A stretch of DNA of 64,000 nt from Schaalia radingae (GTDB lineage Bacteria > Actinomycetota > Actinomycetes > Actinomycetales > Actinomycetaceae). Where the stretch lies: NCBI RefSeq assembly GCF_900106055.1, contig NZ_LT629792.1, positions 1,736,001-1,800,000 of the forward strand. The letters are read 5' to 3'. This document shows, one piece after another, positions 43,595 to 52,780 of the stretch; position 1 is the stretch's first letter; every line of letters starts with the position of its first letter. Made by a program: the position numbers and the translations under genes. The notes under the pieces were generated by a model, which saw nothing but the letters and a program-made list of their open reading frames with translations, searched no databases and was not told the DNA's origin.

Positions 43595-44944
43595 CTACAG
43601 TGCGAGGCGATCACGCACCACATCGGCCAGGTGCTGCGCAATCCTGTCAGCCTCATCCTCACTGGCCGCTTCAACCATGACACGGACGAGCGGTTCGGTA
43701 CCGGATGGGCGCATCACCACGCGACCCGTCTCCCCCAACGTCTTCTCAGCAGCGGCAACCTCGTCGGCCAACGCCTGATCGTCATGGAGGCGAGCCTTGT
43801 CCACGCCGGACACGTTGATCAAAGTCTGTGGCAAGCGTTCGATCGGCGCGGTCAGATCAGCCAGATCGCGACCGCTTTCATGCACGAGGCGAGCCAGCAA
43901 CATTGACGTCAAAACACCATCCCCCGTCGTGGCATGATGGCGCGCGATGACATGTCCGGACTGCTCACCACCCAACGCGAACCCGCCCTCAATCATTGCT
44001 TCGAGGACATAGCGGTCACCCACTGCCGTCTGAACAGTGGTGATACCAGCTTTCTCCATTGCAAGTTTCAGGCCAAGGTTCGACATGATGGTGACGACCA
44101 GTGTGTCGTGGTCAAGTTCGCCCGCCTCGTGCATGGCGAGGGCAAGGGCGCCCATTATCTTGTCGCCGTCAATCAAATTGCCACGACGATCAATGGCTAG
44201 ACATCTGTCAGCATCGCCATCATAGGCGACGCCGAAGTCCGCACCTGATGCAACGGTCACCGCCTGAATCTGCTCGGGATGCGTTGAACCGCAGTTATCG
44301 TTAATGTTGCGCCCGTCAGGTGATGAGTTCATGACCACGACGTCGGCGCCGGCCTCACGCAGGGCCTGTGGCCCGATGTCAGAGGCGCCGCCATTCGCGC
44401 AGTCCACTGCGATTCGCACGCCATGCAGATCAGAGCCGACAGAGGTGACGAGGTGCTCAATGTAGGAGTGCTTGGCCCAATCATCGTCGTAGTGGACCTC
44501 ACCGACTGCCGCGCCTGTTGGGCGATCCCAGTCCGCGCCGAGAAGTTTCTCAATGCCGTCTTCGACCGAGTCAGCCAGTTTGAAGCCGCCCCGGGCAAAA
44601 AACTTAATGCCGTTATCCGGCATGGGATTGTGTGAGGCGGAAATCATGACGCCGAGGTCAACATTTTCTGCCGCTGTCAGATGTGCCACTGTCGGCGTGG
44701 ACACCACGCCAATGCGCGTGACGTCCATACCTGATGCCGCCAAGCCAGCCGAAATTGCGTGATCGAGGAATTCGCCGGAAATACGCGTATCACGGCCAAT
44801 TATCGCTCGAGGCTTGTCGCCATTTTTCTTCGGACCACCAGCAATATGCCGAGCCGCTGCTTCACCCAGTTCCAAAGCAAGCTGTGCGGTGAGCTCGCCG
44901 TTGGCCAGCCCGCGCACCCCATCAGTTCCAAATAGTCGCGGCAT
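43595..44944 (-). CDS. glmM: Phosphoglucosamine mutase
   Basis: A 449-residue alpha-D-phosphohexomutase turning glucosamine 6-phosphate into the 1-phosphate. FGTDGVRG opens the protein, SASHNPMPDNGIKFF holds the serine that is phosphorylated, DGDADRC binds Mg2+, and RPSGTEPLVRVMVEA is the C-terminal phosphate site. An AGGAG sequence precedes the start. It lies downstream of rplM-rpsI, the common actinobacterial order. Confidence 0.95.
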   Translation of the reverse strand: MPRLFGTDGVRGLANGELTAQLALELGEAAARHIAGGPKKNGDKPRAIIGRDTRISGEFLDHAISAGLAASGMDVTRIGVVSTPTVAHLTAAENVDLGVMISASHNPMPDNGIKFFARGGFKLADSVEDGIEKLLGADWDRPTGAAVGEVHYDDDWAKHSYIEHLVTSVGSDLHGVRIAVDCANGGASDIGPQALREAGADVVVMNSSPDGRNINDNCGSTHPEQIQAVTVASGADFGVAYDGDADRCLAIDRRGNLIDGDKIMGALALAMHEAGELDHDTLVVTIMSNLGLKLAMEKAGITTVQTAVGDRYVLEAMIEGGFALGGEQSGHVIARHHATTGDGVLTSMLLARLVHESGRDLADLTAPIERLPQTLINVSGVDKARLHDDQALADEVAAAEKTLGETGRVVMRPSGTEPLVRVMVEAASEDEADRIAQHLADVVRDRLAL

Positions 44945-45136
44945 CACATTGCTCCTGTTTCGTTCTTTTCACGGGCGGCAGCTCACTTCTTGCTGGGTCA
45001 CCGCACGAGCATTATCTGCACACAGCCTAATCCGTCGCGACGCGAACCTCTGGTTGATTCACGGTCCTGTTCGAGTTTGCCCGTGATATTCGAACTTTTT
45101 GCACAGTTGCTCACGAGTCATTCGGAACCAGCACGA

Positions 45137-45176
45137 AAGGGGTGAGACAGGCACTCTCGTGCCCACCTCACCCCTT
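45137..45176 (-). terminator. Stem-loop between rpsI and glmM
   Basis: An outer 10-bp stem (45137-45146 with 45167-45176) encloses an inner 5-bp stem (45150-45154 with 45159-45163). It stands about 180 bp beyond the rpsI stop codon and 190 bp before glmM. No T-run is seen. The rest of 44945-45357 shows no gene. Confidence 0.5.
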
Positions 45177-45357
45177 CGGTGATGACTTTGTGCTCACTGG
45201 CTCAGCTCCGTGCCTTGCGCTACACGTTTCATCTTCAACGCTCGCACCATGCACGTGCACCGAACCAGCTCAGGTTCCTTCGGATCGCTTCACGCACCCG
45301 ATTAAACGGCGACTCGCGCGGACCCCCTCGAACCCGATCAGCAGGAAAGAAAACCGA

Positions 45358-45849
45358 TTAACGCTTCGAGTACTGAGGCGCCTTACGGGCCTTCTTCAAG
45401 CCGGCCTTCTTACGCTCCGTGGCGCGTGCGTCACGGGTCAGGAAGCCAGCCTTCTTCAAAGCCGGACGGTTTGCTTCGCGGTCGATCTCGTTGAGAGCAC
45501 GCGCAATGCCCAGTCGCAGAGCGCCTGCCTGGCCGGAGATGCCACCGCCGTTGATGCGGGCGATGACGTCGAAACGGCCGTCAAGGTCGAGCAGTGTGAA
45601 AGGAGACTTCACGAGCTGCTGGTGCAGCTTATTCGGGAAGTAGTCCTCCAGTGTGCGTCCGTTGACCTTCCACTGGCCGGTGCCGGGAATCAGACGGACT
45701 CGAGCAACAGCTTCCTTGCGGCGACCAAGTCCCGCGCCAGGTGCGGTCACGGATTGGCCAGCGCCTTGAGGTGCTGTTGCGGTTTCAGTTGTGTATGAGC
45801 TGGGGACGGTTTCTTCGTCCAGCTCTTCGATCTGCGTGGTGTCAGCCAC
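45358..45849 (-). CDS. rpsI: 30S ribosomal protein S9
   Basis: A 163-residue S9. The conserved body starts at [13 protein letters not shown] (near residue 41) and ends in [12 protein letters not shown], whose basic tail reaches the P-site tRNA. The first 40 residues are an acidic and Ala/Thr-rich extension. The GTG at 45849 follows GAGGAGA. The open frame runs further up but overlaps rplM. It is co-transcribed with rplM. Confidence 0.95.
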   Translation of the reverse strand: MADTTQIEELDEETVPSSYTTETATAPQGAGQSVTAPGAGLGRRKEAVARVRLIPGTGQWKVNGRTLEDYFPNKLHQQLVKSPFTLLDLDGRFDVIARINGGGISGQAGALRLGIARALNEIDREANRPALKKAGFLTRDARATERKKAGLKKARKAPQYSKR

Positions 45850-45892
45850 AGTTCTCCTCAGTGCAGTTCGTGGGCTCAGAAGCGCGACGCGC

Positions 45893-46336
45893 TCACTGGG
45901 CGACCTGGGTGATTTCGAATTTCTCTGGCGTCTGGCCGGCATGCGGATGCTCGCTGCCTGCGTACACATGCAGCTTGCGCAGTTGCTGACGGCCGAGTGA
46001 GTTGTGAGGAAGCATGCCTTTAACGGCAATTTCCACGACGCGCTCCGGATGTTCGGCAAGCATTTGGCGGTAGCTGGTAGCCCGCAGGCCACCCGGATAA
46101 CCCGAGTGATGGTAGGCCATCTTCTGGTCCAGCTTGTTACCAGTCAGCACGACTTTGTCCGCGTTGATGACGACGACGTAATCGCCTTGATCCATATGCG
46201 GAGCGAACGTCGGCTTATGCTTCCCACGAAGGAGGGCGGCGACTTGAGACGCCAAACGACCAAGGACGACACCGGTAGCGTCAATGACGTACCACTTCTT
46301 CTCAGTGTCCCCCGGCTTGGGTGAATAGGTGCGCAC
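45893..46336 (-). CDS. rplM: 50S ribosomal protein L13
   Basis: A 147-residue L13 with [33 protein letters not shown] and [13 protein letters not shown] chose the GTG at 46336, which gives the usual [10 protein letters not shown] start. An ATG at 46375 would add 13 residues without known homology. It lies 43 bp before rpsI. Confidence 0.93.
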   Translation of the reverse strand: MRTYSPKPGDTEKKWYVIDATGVVLGRLASQVAALLRGKHKPTFAPHMDQGDYVVVINADKVVLTGNKLDQKMAYHHSGYPGGLRATSYRQMLAEHPERVVEIAVKGMLPHNSLGRQQLRKLHVYAGSEHPHAGQTPEKFEITQVAQ

Positions 46337-46384
46337 GGGCGTAACCTTCAATTCTTTCGATCTAAGAGCAAACATCACCACCAC

Positions 46385-46822
46385 TTATTGGTGGAACGCT
46401 TGCTCGCATTGCGATTCGGTTCGCGCGAGTCGTTGGCACATACCGGGCGAGTGGGAAAAGCCCCAAGTAGCGCTAACGCACAGCGTCGTTAAGTCTATCG
46501 ACCTGGAGGCACCCTGGTCAAAGTTATTCCCTCACTGTGGGCAATTCCTCATTGCACGTGGCCCACCGCGTTGCCCGGCGCGCGCTTCGTTCAGATTTTC
46601 ATGCCCGACGAGGGCGGCCGGCGGCGCACACTGCTGCCACACCAATGGTCTTGGCTGACGGTGGCGCACTGTCCATCGGGATTACCCACCACAACTGACA
46701 CGTGTTAGTATTGTGGCCTACGTGACGAGCACAGTGGTTGTGACCGTTTGCGTAGTGATTTGTATCAGGTTCTGCGCTGAGCCTGATATGCGTTTTTATT
46801 CACCGATTTAAGGAAGACCGTT
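46385..46822. other. Intergenic region between rplM and the glycosidase gene
   Basis: It carries the divergent promoters of the rplM-rpsI operon and of the glycosidase gene, but I cannot place -35/-10 boxes with confidence. It includes one GACGAGGG octamer at 46607-46614. AAGGAAG just before 46823 is the glycosidase ribosome-binding site. No gene is seen. Confidence 0.5.
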
Positions 46823-49800
46823 ATGGCAAAGACGCATCGGATCGCCGCCCTTTTCACGGTGCCTGCCTTGTGCGCGGGAATCAGTGTGGTGGGATCAGTG
46901 CCGACATACGCTGCCCCGGACTCATCGCTGGCTCCGTATCATCCCACCATGTTGTGGGCAACGTCTGAAGAAACTCAGGGCGAAGTTGCTCCAAACGGGC
47001 CGATATCTGCACTGGTAGATGACGATTCAGGGAAAGCTGCCCAGGACGTGTCATTTTGGACATCCCAGTGGAAAGGCACCGAGGAAGACTTCCCGCACGC
47101 ACTGGCCTTCGCCAATCCCAGACCTGACCAGGAGCTGTGCGGCGTTCAATACACTGCGCGCCCCACATATGGCGCAGTCGAAGGAGCCGGAAATGCGCCC
47201 GGTTCATTCCAGCTGTATTCATTCGAATCTGCCCCGACAAATCCGCGGCAAGGCGGTGACGAAGCCTTCAACGCCTGGAAACAGGGACTGGACAGTTCCA
47301 CCATGGAGGCAGGCACACTCCTGTCACGCGGAGCACTCAAAGGAGTCAACGATCCCCAGACCATTTCATTTCCGCCCACGAAAGCACAGGCCTTTTCATT
47401 GGTGGGTCTGCGCGCAGTGGCAGAGGACAAGAAAGGCATGTCAGGATCCGATCTCAAGTTGATCCCCTGCCAGCCTCAGTTCACTGATCCGGGCGAAGGA
47501 AGCGGTGACAACCTTGCCGCCGATTTCTTCGTTGACCAGCTTCCCTTTGGGGAGCCAGGCGAACCTGTCACATTCGATCCGGCCACTCATACATACATCG
47601 CACACGCCTACTATCACACGGATCAGATTTCAATCCGCGTCCGTCCTGCTGATCCCACTGCTTCCGTCAGCGTTAACGGTTTACCGGCGGACAGCGACGG
47701 ACGCGTATCCAACCTCGTGGTGCGCGAAGGCATGAACGCCTTCACGGCGACCATCACAGCAGGAGGGCAACGCGCTACCTACGTTGTCAACGTCACGAAA
47801 CACAACACCGATTTCCGCGGGAATGTCCTGATCGATGCCGCCGCCACCATCAATGGAGGCAGTGAAGCGGAAATCAGTGCGCTGACCGATCAGAACATGG
47901 CCACCGGGTGGACAGTTTCCCCTCTGAAGAAGAGCGACGAGTGGAGCGACAACACCACTGGTTTCCAACTCGATCTTGACCAGCCGCGCTACGTGCACCG
48001 CGTGAGCGCATGGGGCTGGCCGCAGATGCCCGCCAATGCGCCCGGCTGGCACGGCGGCTCTTCCGTTGCGATTGCTGTTCAAGCCGATGACGGCGCCCCG
48101 TGGCAGACCATCATCACGCATGCCTCACTGACCCGTGATTCTGGCGGACTGTGGTACTGGGACTTCAACCAGTACCACCAGGCAAAACACATCCGCGTGT
48201 GGCTCAACACCGCTACTGAGCCGCAGCAGCAGCCAGGAAATCCCGGTAACCAGGCAACAGGCATGTCGGTGTACGAAGCCGAGGTGTGGGGTCTGCCCGC
48301 CGGTCATACGCCTCCCGAGATTGCACCCAACGAGCACTCTGACATTTATCGCGGTTTTGACCCCGGCGACGGAAAGTGGGGCGTGAACCGCGCTCAGACT
48401 CTGGCGCTGCAATACGGCGTGATGCTGCCAGCCTGGATTCCCTCCGAAGGCTACGGTCGCGGCGCATTCGACGCACGCGAATCACGTCTGACCGGCGGCG
48501 CATTCCCGATGTTCTATGACATGCCTTTGTTCAACACTCCCGTGATGGAACAGATTGGCGAGGGAACCCCCTGGGCATTCGCCAAGGCTCCAGCTGGCGG
48601 CAACGGCATTCAGGACGCCGGCGAGCCTCACATTTTCCTCACCGATGCGATGAAGCCCTACGCCGACACCCTGATCGACATTCAGTACGGTGACGAGGGC
48701 GGCTTCAGCCACGCCGAGTCTGACGCATTCGGCCGATGGTTCGAATGGTCAAAAGAGAACATCCCGGGAGCCGTCGTGCACTCCAACCAGTACAACGCAG
48801 CTGACTGGGGCCAGCCGGCAAACATGGAGTATTACGTGCAAAACGCTCAGCCTGATCTGCTGTCGTGGGATACCTATTACTACGGATCCAACTGGGGGTC
48901 GGCACCCTCGAGCGTTGTTCACGACATGCTGGGCAACAATATGTGGAAGACTCAGCGTCAGGCCGCCCTCGCCGGTCTTACTGGTGACGGTACAAGCCCG
49001 ATCCTGTACGGCCAGTATCTGGACTACAACTGGGACGCCAACGTGTCCGAGTCTCAAAAAGCCGTCGTCCCTTCGCTCGGTCTTGCCACCGGTCAAAAGT
49101 GGTTTGGGCTGTTCCGTATGGAATACAACGGCTACGATCGCTCCTCGATCATCGATCAGGATGGCGCGCCTACCCGCTCCTTCTACGAATTCAGCAGAAT
49201 TTTCAAGGACCTGACTGGGCTGGGCAAGTACGCAGTTGCTCTGAACTCAACATACGTTGGCATCAACGCCGGTGAATACGCGGACCGTCCTCAGGCACCC
49301 AACGTATCGGGTTACGCACTGGGAGCATTTGGCGAGGGCGACGGCAAGGCCGCCAATAAGGCGGTAGGCATCACCGGAATGGACGTCACCAATACCGGAA
49401 CGGTCAATGACGGTAAACCGGGCGATGTTGTGGTCGGTTACTTTGAGAAGCTGCCCGGGCTTGATGCCGCGAAGACCGAGGAGATCTTTGGCAAGACCAC
49501 TCAGGATCCGCGCGCTTTCATGGTGGTCAATGCTCTGACCGGCACAACGCGTTGGCCTTCTTACGGCTTGAGCACCCGAACCGATGACGGCTCATATGCG
49601 CAAACCGCTCAGGACGTCACACTGCATGTGGAGAAACCTTTTGACAACGCGAAACTCATGATGGTTGATCCGAACACTTTTGAAGCTCAGCCCGCGCCAT
49701 TGACGCAGTCTCGCAGCGCAGATTCTGATTTAACGGTGACGCTGTCCAATATCGGTGGCGGTCAGGCTCGCCTGCTGTACTGGGTCGGCGAGTCTCCGAC

Positions 49801-50065
49801 TGCCAACCAGGGCACGCAGACCGATCCTCAGTCTGCTGACACCCAGAGAGCCCAGTCATCACAAAGCGATGGCTCTGCGCAATCCCTTCCTGCGACCACC
49901 GGCGTGTCGCCCGATCAACAGCGCAAATCAAGCTCCAATTCAGGGAGCTTCCTGGCGCAATCGGGCGCATCAGCACAGGTGATTCCGTTTTCTCTGATGG
50001 TTCTCGGGGCAGGAGCGGTCAGCATCTACGCTGCACGCAGGCGTTCCTTTGCTGTCAGACCATAG
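46823..50065 (+). CDS. Secreted multidomain glycosidase-like protein, probably wall-anchored
   Basis: A 1080-residue surface protein. A signal peptide (1-31) is followed by a unique region, a cadherin-like beta-sandwich (about 245-330, ending in TYVVNVTK), a discoidin/F5-8C-like domain (about 335-500) and a probable TIM-barrel enzyme domain (about 510-830). In the last, YGDEGGFS, HSNQYN and WDTYYYGSN look like active-site segments. The C-terminus has a Ser/Gln linker, LAQSG, a hydrophobic helix and an Arg-rich tail, resembling a sortase signal in which Thr is replaced by Ser. The glycoside hydrolase family is not recognised. The sugar transporter and LacI gene nearby suggest a host glycan as substrate. 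Confidence 0.7.
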   Translation: MAKTHRIAALFTVPALCAGISVVGSVPTYAAPDSSLAPYHPTMLWATSEETQGEVAPNGPISALVDDDSGKAAQDVSFWTSQWKGTEEDFPHALAFANPRPDQELCGVQYTARPTYGAVEGAGNAPGSFQLYSFESAPTNPRQGGDEAFNAWKQGLDSSTMEAGTLLSRGALKGVNDPQTISFPPTKAQAFSLVGLRAVAEDKKGMSGSDLKLIPCQPQFTDPGEGSGDNLAADFFVDQLPFGEPGEPVTFDPATHTYIAHAYYHTDQISIRVRPADPTASVSVNGLPADSDGRVSNLVVREGMNAFTATITAGGQRATYVVNVTKHNTDFRGNVLIDAAATINGGSEAEISALTDQNMATGWTVSPLKKSDEWSDNTTGFQLDLDQPRYVHRVSAWGWPQMPANAPGWHGGSSVAIAVQADDGAPWQTIITHASLTRDSGGLWYWDFNQYHQAKHIRVWLNTATEPQQQPGNPGNQATGMSVYEAEVWGLPAGHTPPEIAPNEHSDIYRGFDPGDGKWGVNRAQTLALQYGVMLPAWIPSEGYGRGAFDARESRLTGGAFPMFYDMPLFNTPVMEQIGEGTPWAFAKAPAGGNGIQDAGEPHIFLTDAMKPYADTLIDIQYGDEGGFSHAESDAFGRWFEWSKENIPGAVVHSNQYNAADWGQPANMEYYVQNAQPDLLSWDTYYYGSNWGSAPSSVVHDMLGNNMWKTQRQAALAGLTGDGTSPILYGQYLDYNWDANVSESQKAVVPSLGLATGQKWFGLFRMEYNGYDRSSIIDQDGAPTRSFYEFSRIFKDLTGLGKYAVALNSTYVGINAGEYADRPQAPNVSGYALGAFGEGDGKAANKAVGITGMDVTNTGTVNDGKPGDVVVGYFEKLPGLDAAKTEEIFGKTTQDPRAFMVVNALTGTTRWPSYGLSTRTDDGSYAQTAQDVTLHVEKPFDNAKLMMVDPNTFEAQPAPLTQSRSADSDLTVTLSNIGGGQARLLYWVGESPTANQGTQTDPQSADTQRAQSSQSDGSAQSLPATTGVSPDQQRKSSSNSGSFLAQSGASAQVIPFSLMVLGAGAVSIYAARRRSFAVRP

Positions 50066-50112
50066 GTTGGCCGCACATCGGAGCCGTCTTCGGCTTCGAC
50101 TGTGAACGGTCA

Positions 50113-50152
50113 GGCCCCCGTTTAAGCAAGCACCTCTTCTTAAACGAGGGCC
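50113..50152 (+). terminator. Terminator of the glycosidase gene
   Basis: A 14-bp stem with one mismatch (50113-50126 with 50139-50152) followed by TTCTTCC, 48 bp after the stop codon. Confidence 0.75.
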
Positions 50153-50244
50153 TTCTTCCGCCCCGTGTTTCGTCGTATCCATGCGCCGTGCGGCACCCAT
50201 GGTTGCTTTTCCTCTCTCGCCTTTCTCCCCCATTTCTTTCATCC

Positions 50245-50367
50245 CCCCAGGTTCGAACTCGACGCGCCTTTAGCAGGGTAGGCACCGCCACCTACGCGCT
50301 GACCAGCGTCGATACGGGCCCCATGCTGTTGCAGCACAGCGTAGCGCCGCCGAATTCGAACCTGGGG
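50245..50367. repeat. Dispersed inverted-repeat element D (123 bp)
   Basis: Left end CCCCAGGTTCGAACTCGAC at 50245-50263; right end GCCGAATTCGAACCTGGGG at 50349-50367. The centre has a GCTGACCAGC palindrome instead of GCTGGTCAC. It lies between convergent genes. The rest of 50153-50793 has one octamer (50511) and the terminator at 50674, but no gene. Confidence 0.77.
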
Positions 50368-50673
50368 AGCGGGAAGAAGCGTGCTGCAGATGCGACGCTG
50401 ACCGCCCGCACCGTCCATGTGCCCCTCCTGTCGATCTCGAGGCGCGCTCGCCCGACAGTGGGAGACCCCTCGGAGCGTTCATGCAGGCCAGCCGATTGCG
50501 ACCGTAGTCGCCCTCGTCCATGGTTCGTCGTAAACGACACATGGGGCGGGGCAGGAAAGTCCGTGCCCGCACACCCCGGGGAACACTCAACACGACGTAT
50601 CGCAAAGGCTCGCACGAAGGGCCGCAGATGTCGTCGCCCACGCGCGGGCTGCCTCGATCGTGGCGGAAAGAAG

Positions 50674-50708
50674 AAGCTGCACGTGAACCTGTGATTCACG
50701 TGCAGCTT
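50674..50708 (-). terminator. Terminator of the sugar ABC operon
   Basis: A perfect 14-bp stem (50674-50687 with 50695-50708) with a 7-base loop. On the minus strand it is followed by CTTCTTCTTTCC, a U-rich tail. It lies 86 bp after the last permease gene. Confidence 0.85.
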
Positions 50709-50793
50709 GAGTGCGAACCGGCCTGCTCAACGAGCCCGGCAGATCCGCGTCCGCCGCAGCATCCCTTCCGGGACGAACCGGGTCAGATGCAGT

Positions 50794-51735
50794 TCAGAAC
50801 TTCAGGCCGCCTGCTTCAATGCCGCGGAAGAAGTACTTCTGAGAAAACATGAAGACCACAACGACCGGCACGAGGGCGACGACCGCTCCGGCCAGAACCA
50901 ACTGGTAGCTCGTGCCCTGCGGGGAATTCTGAATGGCTGACAGGGTCACCATGAGTGTCTGATTCTTCGGGCTGGGCAGCATGATCAGTGGCAGCAGGAA
51001 GTCAGACCACGCGCCGATAAAGCTTGTCAGGCCGACAACCGTTAGGGTGCCGCGAACCTGGGGCAGAAAGATCGTCCAGAAACGACGCAACTCGCCTGCA
51101 CCATCGATCAGTGCTGCGTCTTCGATCTCGTCTGGGATTCCCATGAAGGCCGCGCGCATCAGAAGGATCTGGAATGGGCCAATAAGAATTGGCAGCCACA
51201 CTCCCAGCAGATGATCGTACAGTCCGACGTGCACCATCATTGAGAACAGCGACAGCATGATGGATTCAAGCGGAAAGATCATTGCCGACAACACCACGAA
51301 GTACATGATGTTTCGCCCTGTCCATCCGCGCCTGGACAACATGTAGCCGCCCAGGCATGAGAGCACCATGTTGGATGTCACCAGCAGCGCTGCCACAATT
51401 GCCGAGTTACGGATGGACAGCAAAATGTTGGTGCGCTCAAACAGGCGCGCAAAGGATTCCAGCGACCAGTCCTGCGGAAAGAGCGTTGCCCCCTGGCCGA
51501 AGACGGGCTCACCTGGGGCTTTGAATGCGACAAGCAGAGGCAGCAAGAGTGGGCCGACCAGCAGGCACGCCACAATGATGAGGACCGCGTAGCGTCCAAC
51601 GAGGCGCCACCCGCGTATTTGCCGGGATGCGACCTGGCGGCCCTGGCGTTCAAGTTTGCGGCGGTGGCGGTACTCGCTGAGTTTGCTGGTGTGAGGCGCA
51701 GTCGCGACAGGTGTGTGCGTGGGTGAATGAGTCAT
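50794..51735 (-). CDS. Sugar ABC transporter permease (MalG/CUT1 type)
   Basis: A 313-residue membrane protein with six hydrophobic helices. The cytoplasmic coupling loop EDAALIDGAGELRRFWTIFLP is the EAA motif of the carbohydrate-uptake 1 family. It pairs with the permease encoded upstream, with which it shares one base. No ATPase gene is nearby, so a shared MsmK-type ATPase from elsewhere must power it. Confidence 0.92.
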   Translation of the reverse strand: MTHSPTHTPVATAPHTSKLSEYRHRRKLERQGRQVASRQIRGWRLVGRYAVLIIVACLLVGPLLLPLLVAFKAPGEPVFGQGATLFPQDWSLESFARLFERTNILLSIRNSAIVAALLVTSNMVLSCLGGYMLSRRGWTGRNIMYFVVLSAMIFPLESIMLSLFSMMVHVGLYDHLLGVWLPILIGPFQILLMRAAFMGIPDEIEDAALIDGAGELRRFWTIFLPQVRGTLTVVGLTSFIGAWSDFLLPLIMLPSPKNQTLMVTLSAIQNSPQGTSYQLVLAGAVVALVPVVVVFMFSQKYFFRGIEAGGLKF

Positions 51736-52649
51736 TATGCTTCCGCCTTGTTCTGCAGCCTCTGTGAGGCAATGATGAATCCGAATGTGATCAGGAACAG
51801 GAACACCGAAGCGGCGTCGCCTTGTCCCAGTGATCCAAACGTTGGGTCCATGATTCGGTTACGGATATACATGGTCAGGGTCTGTGTGGGCGAGTTCGTT
51901 CCGCCCAGCAGATATACCTCGGTGAAGATTTTCAGTGATCCGATCGTCGACAGGACACCGACCAGGTACATCATGACCCGCACGCCCGGCACGGTGACCG
52001 TCAGGAAGCGGCGGACGCTGCCTGCACCGTCAATTTCGGCTGCTTCGTATAAGGACTGATCAACGTTGGTTAATGCAGCCAGATACAGGATCATGTAGTA
52101 CGGCAACCCCTGCCACAAGGTGATGATCATTGCGCAGATGAGGATCAGCCACTCGTTGGACAGGAAGGGAATGGGCGACTGGATCAGCCCGATACCTTCG
52201 AAAAAGGAGTTCAGCGGGCCTTTCTGGTCCAGGATGTATCGCCACGCCAGTGAGATGACGACAAGCGAGCAGATCGCCGGCACGTAGTAGATGGCACGGA
52301 AGAAGCCGATTCCCGGCACGTGTTGGCGCACCAGCAGTGCCAGCAGCAGCGGCAGCAGCACCATCAGGGGAACAACGCACAGCGCGTAGATCACGGAGTT
52401 GCGTGTGGCTTCCCAGAACACCGGGTCGGAGAAAATGTGCGCGTAATTGTCAATTCCGTTGAAGCGTCCGAGCCTGCCAAGTGGTTTCGTCTTGGTGAAG
52501 GACGTCACGACCGTGTTGATGAATGGGTAGATATAGAAAGTGATAATACACAGCACGGGGATTGTGACCCACAGCCACGGCACCCACCATTTTCGGAACC
52601 GTGCTGCGCCATTGAGACTACGCGCGCTTGTCTTCTTCTGAGTCGCCAT
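51735..52649 (-). CDS. Sugar ABC transporter permease (MalF/CUT1 type)
   Basis: A 304-residue membrane protein with six helices and the EAA loop YEAAEIDGAGSVRRFLTVTVP. It is the partner of the downstream permease. It follows the binding-protein gene after 131 bp containing a strong hairpin. Confidence 0.92.
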   Translation of the reverse strand: MATQKKTSARSLNGAARFRKWWVPWLWVTIPVLCIITFYIYPFINTVVTSFTKTKPLGRLGRFNGIDNYAHIFSDPVFWEATRNSVIYALCVVPLMVLLPLLLALLVRQHVPGIGFFRAIYYVPAICSLVVISLAWRYILDQKGPLNSFFEGIGLIQSPIPFLSNEWLILICAMIITLWQGLPYYMILYLAALTNVDQSLYEAAEIDGAGSVRRFLTVTVPGVRVMMYLVGVLSTIGSLKIFTEVYLLGGTNSPTQTLTMYIRNRIMDPTFGSLGQGDAASVFLFLITFGFIIASQRLQNKAEA

Positions 52650-52709
52650 GAGTGCTATCCTCCATCACTCTGGGTACGCTTCGTTCGTAAAAGTGGACCG
52701 CGTCAGGCG

Positions 52710-52758
52710 GTGTGGGCTTATTCATGGTGGTCATGTATTGACCTGAATAAGCCCACAC
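52710..52758 (-). terminator. Intercistronic hairpin after the sugar-binding-protein gene
   Basis: A perfect 15-bp stem (52710-52724 with 52744-52758) and a 19-base loop between the binding-protein stop codon and the first permease gene. There is no T-tract. It matches in place, not in sequence, the hairpin of the nucleoside importer operon. Confidence 0.72.
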
Positions 52759-52780
52759 ACGCTTCGCTGGTTCCGGATAA

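Noticed and set aside
45358..46092. Longer S9 frame reaching 46092
   Set aside because: It would overlap rplM for 200 bp; the GTG at 45849 with GAGGAGA fits the usual gene order.
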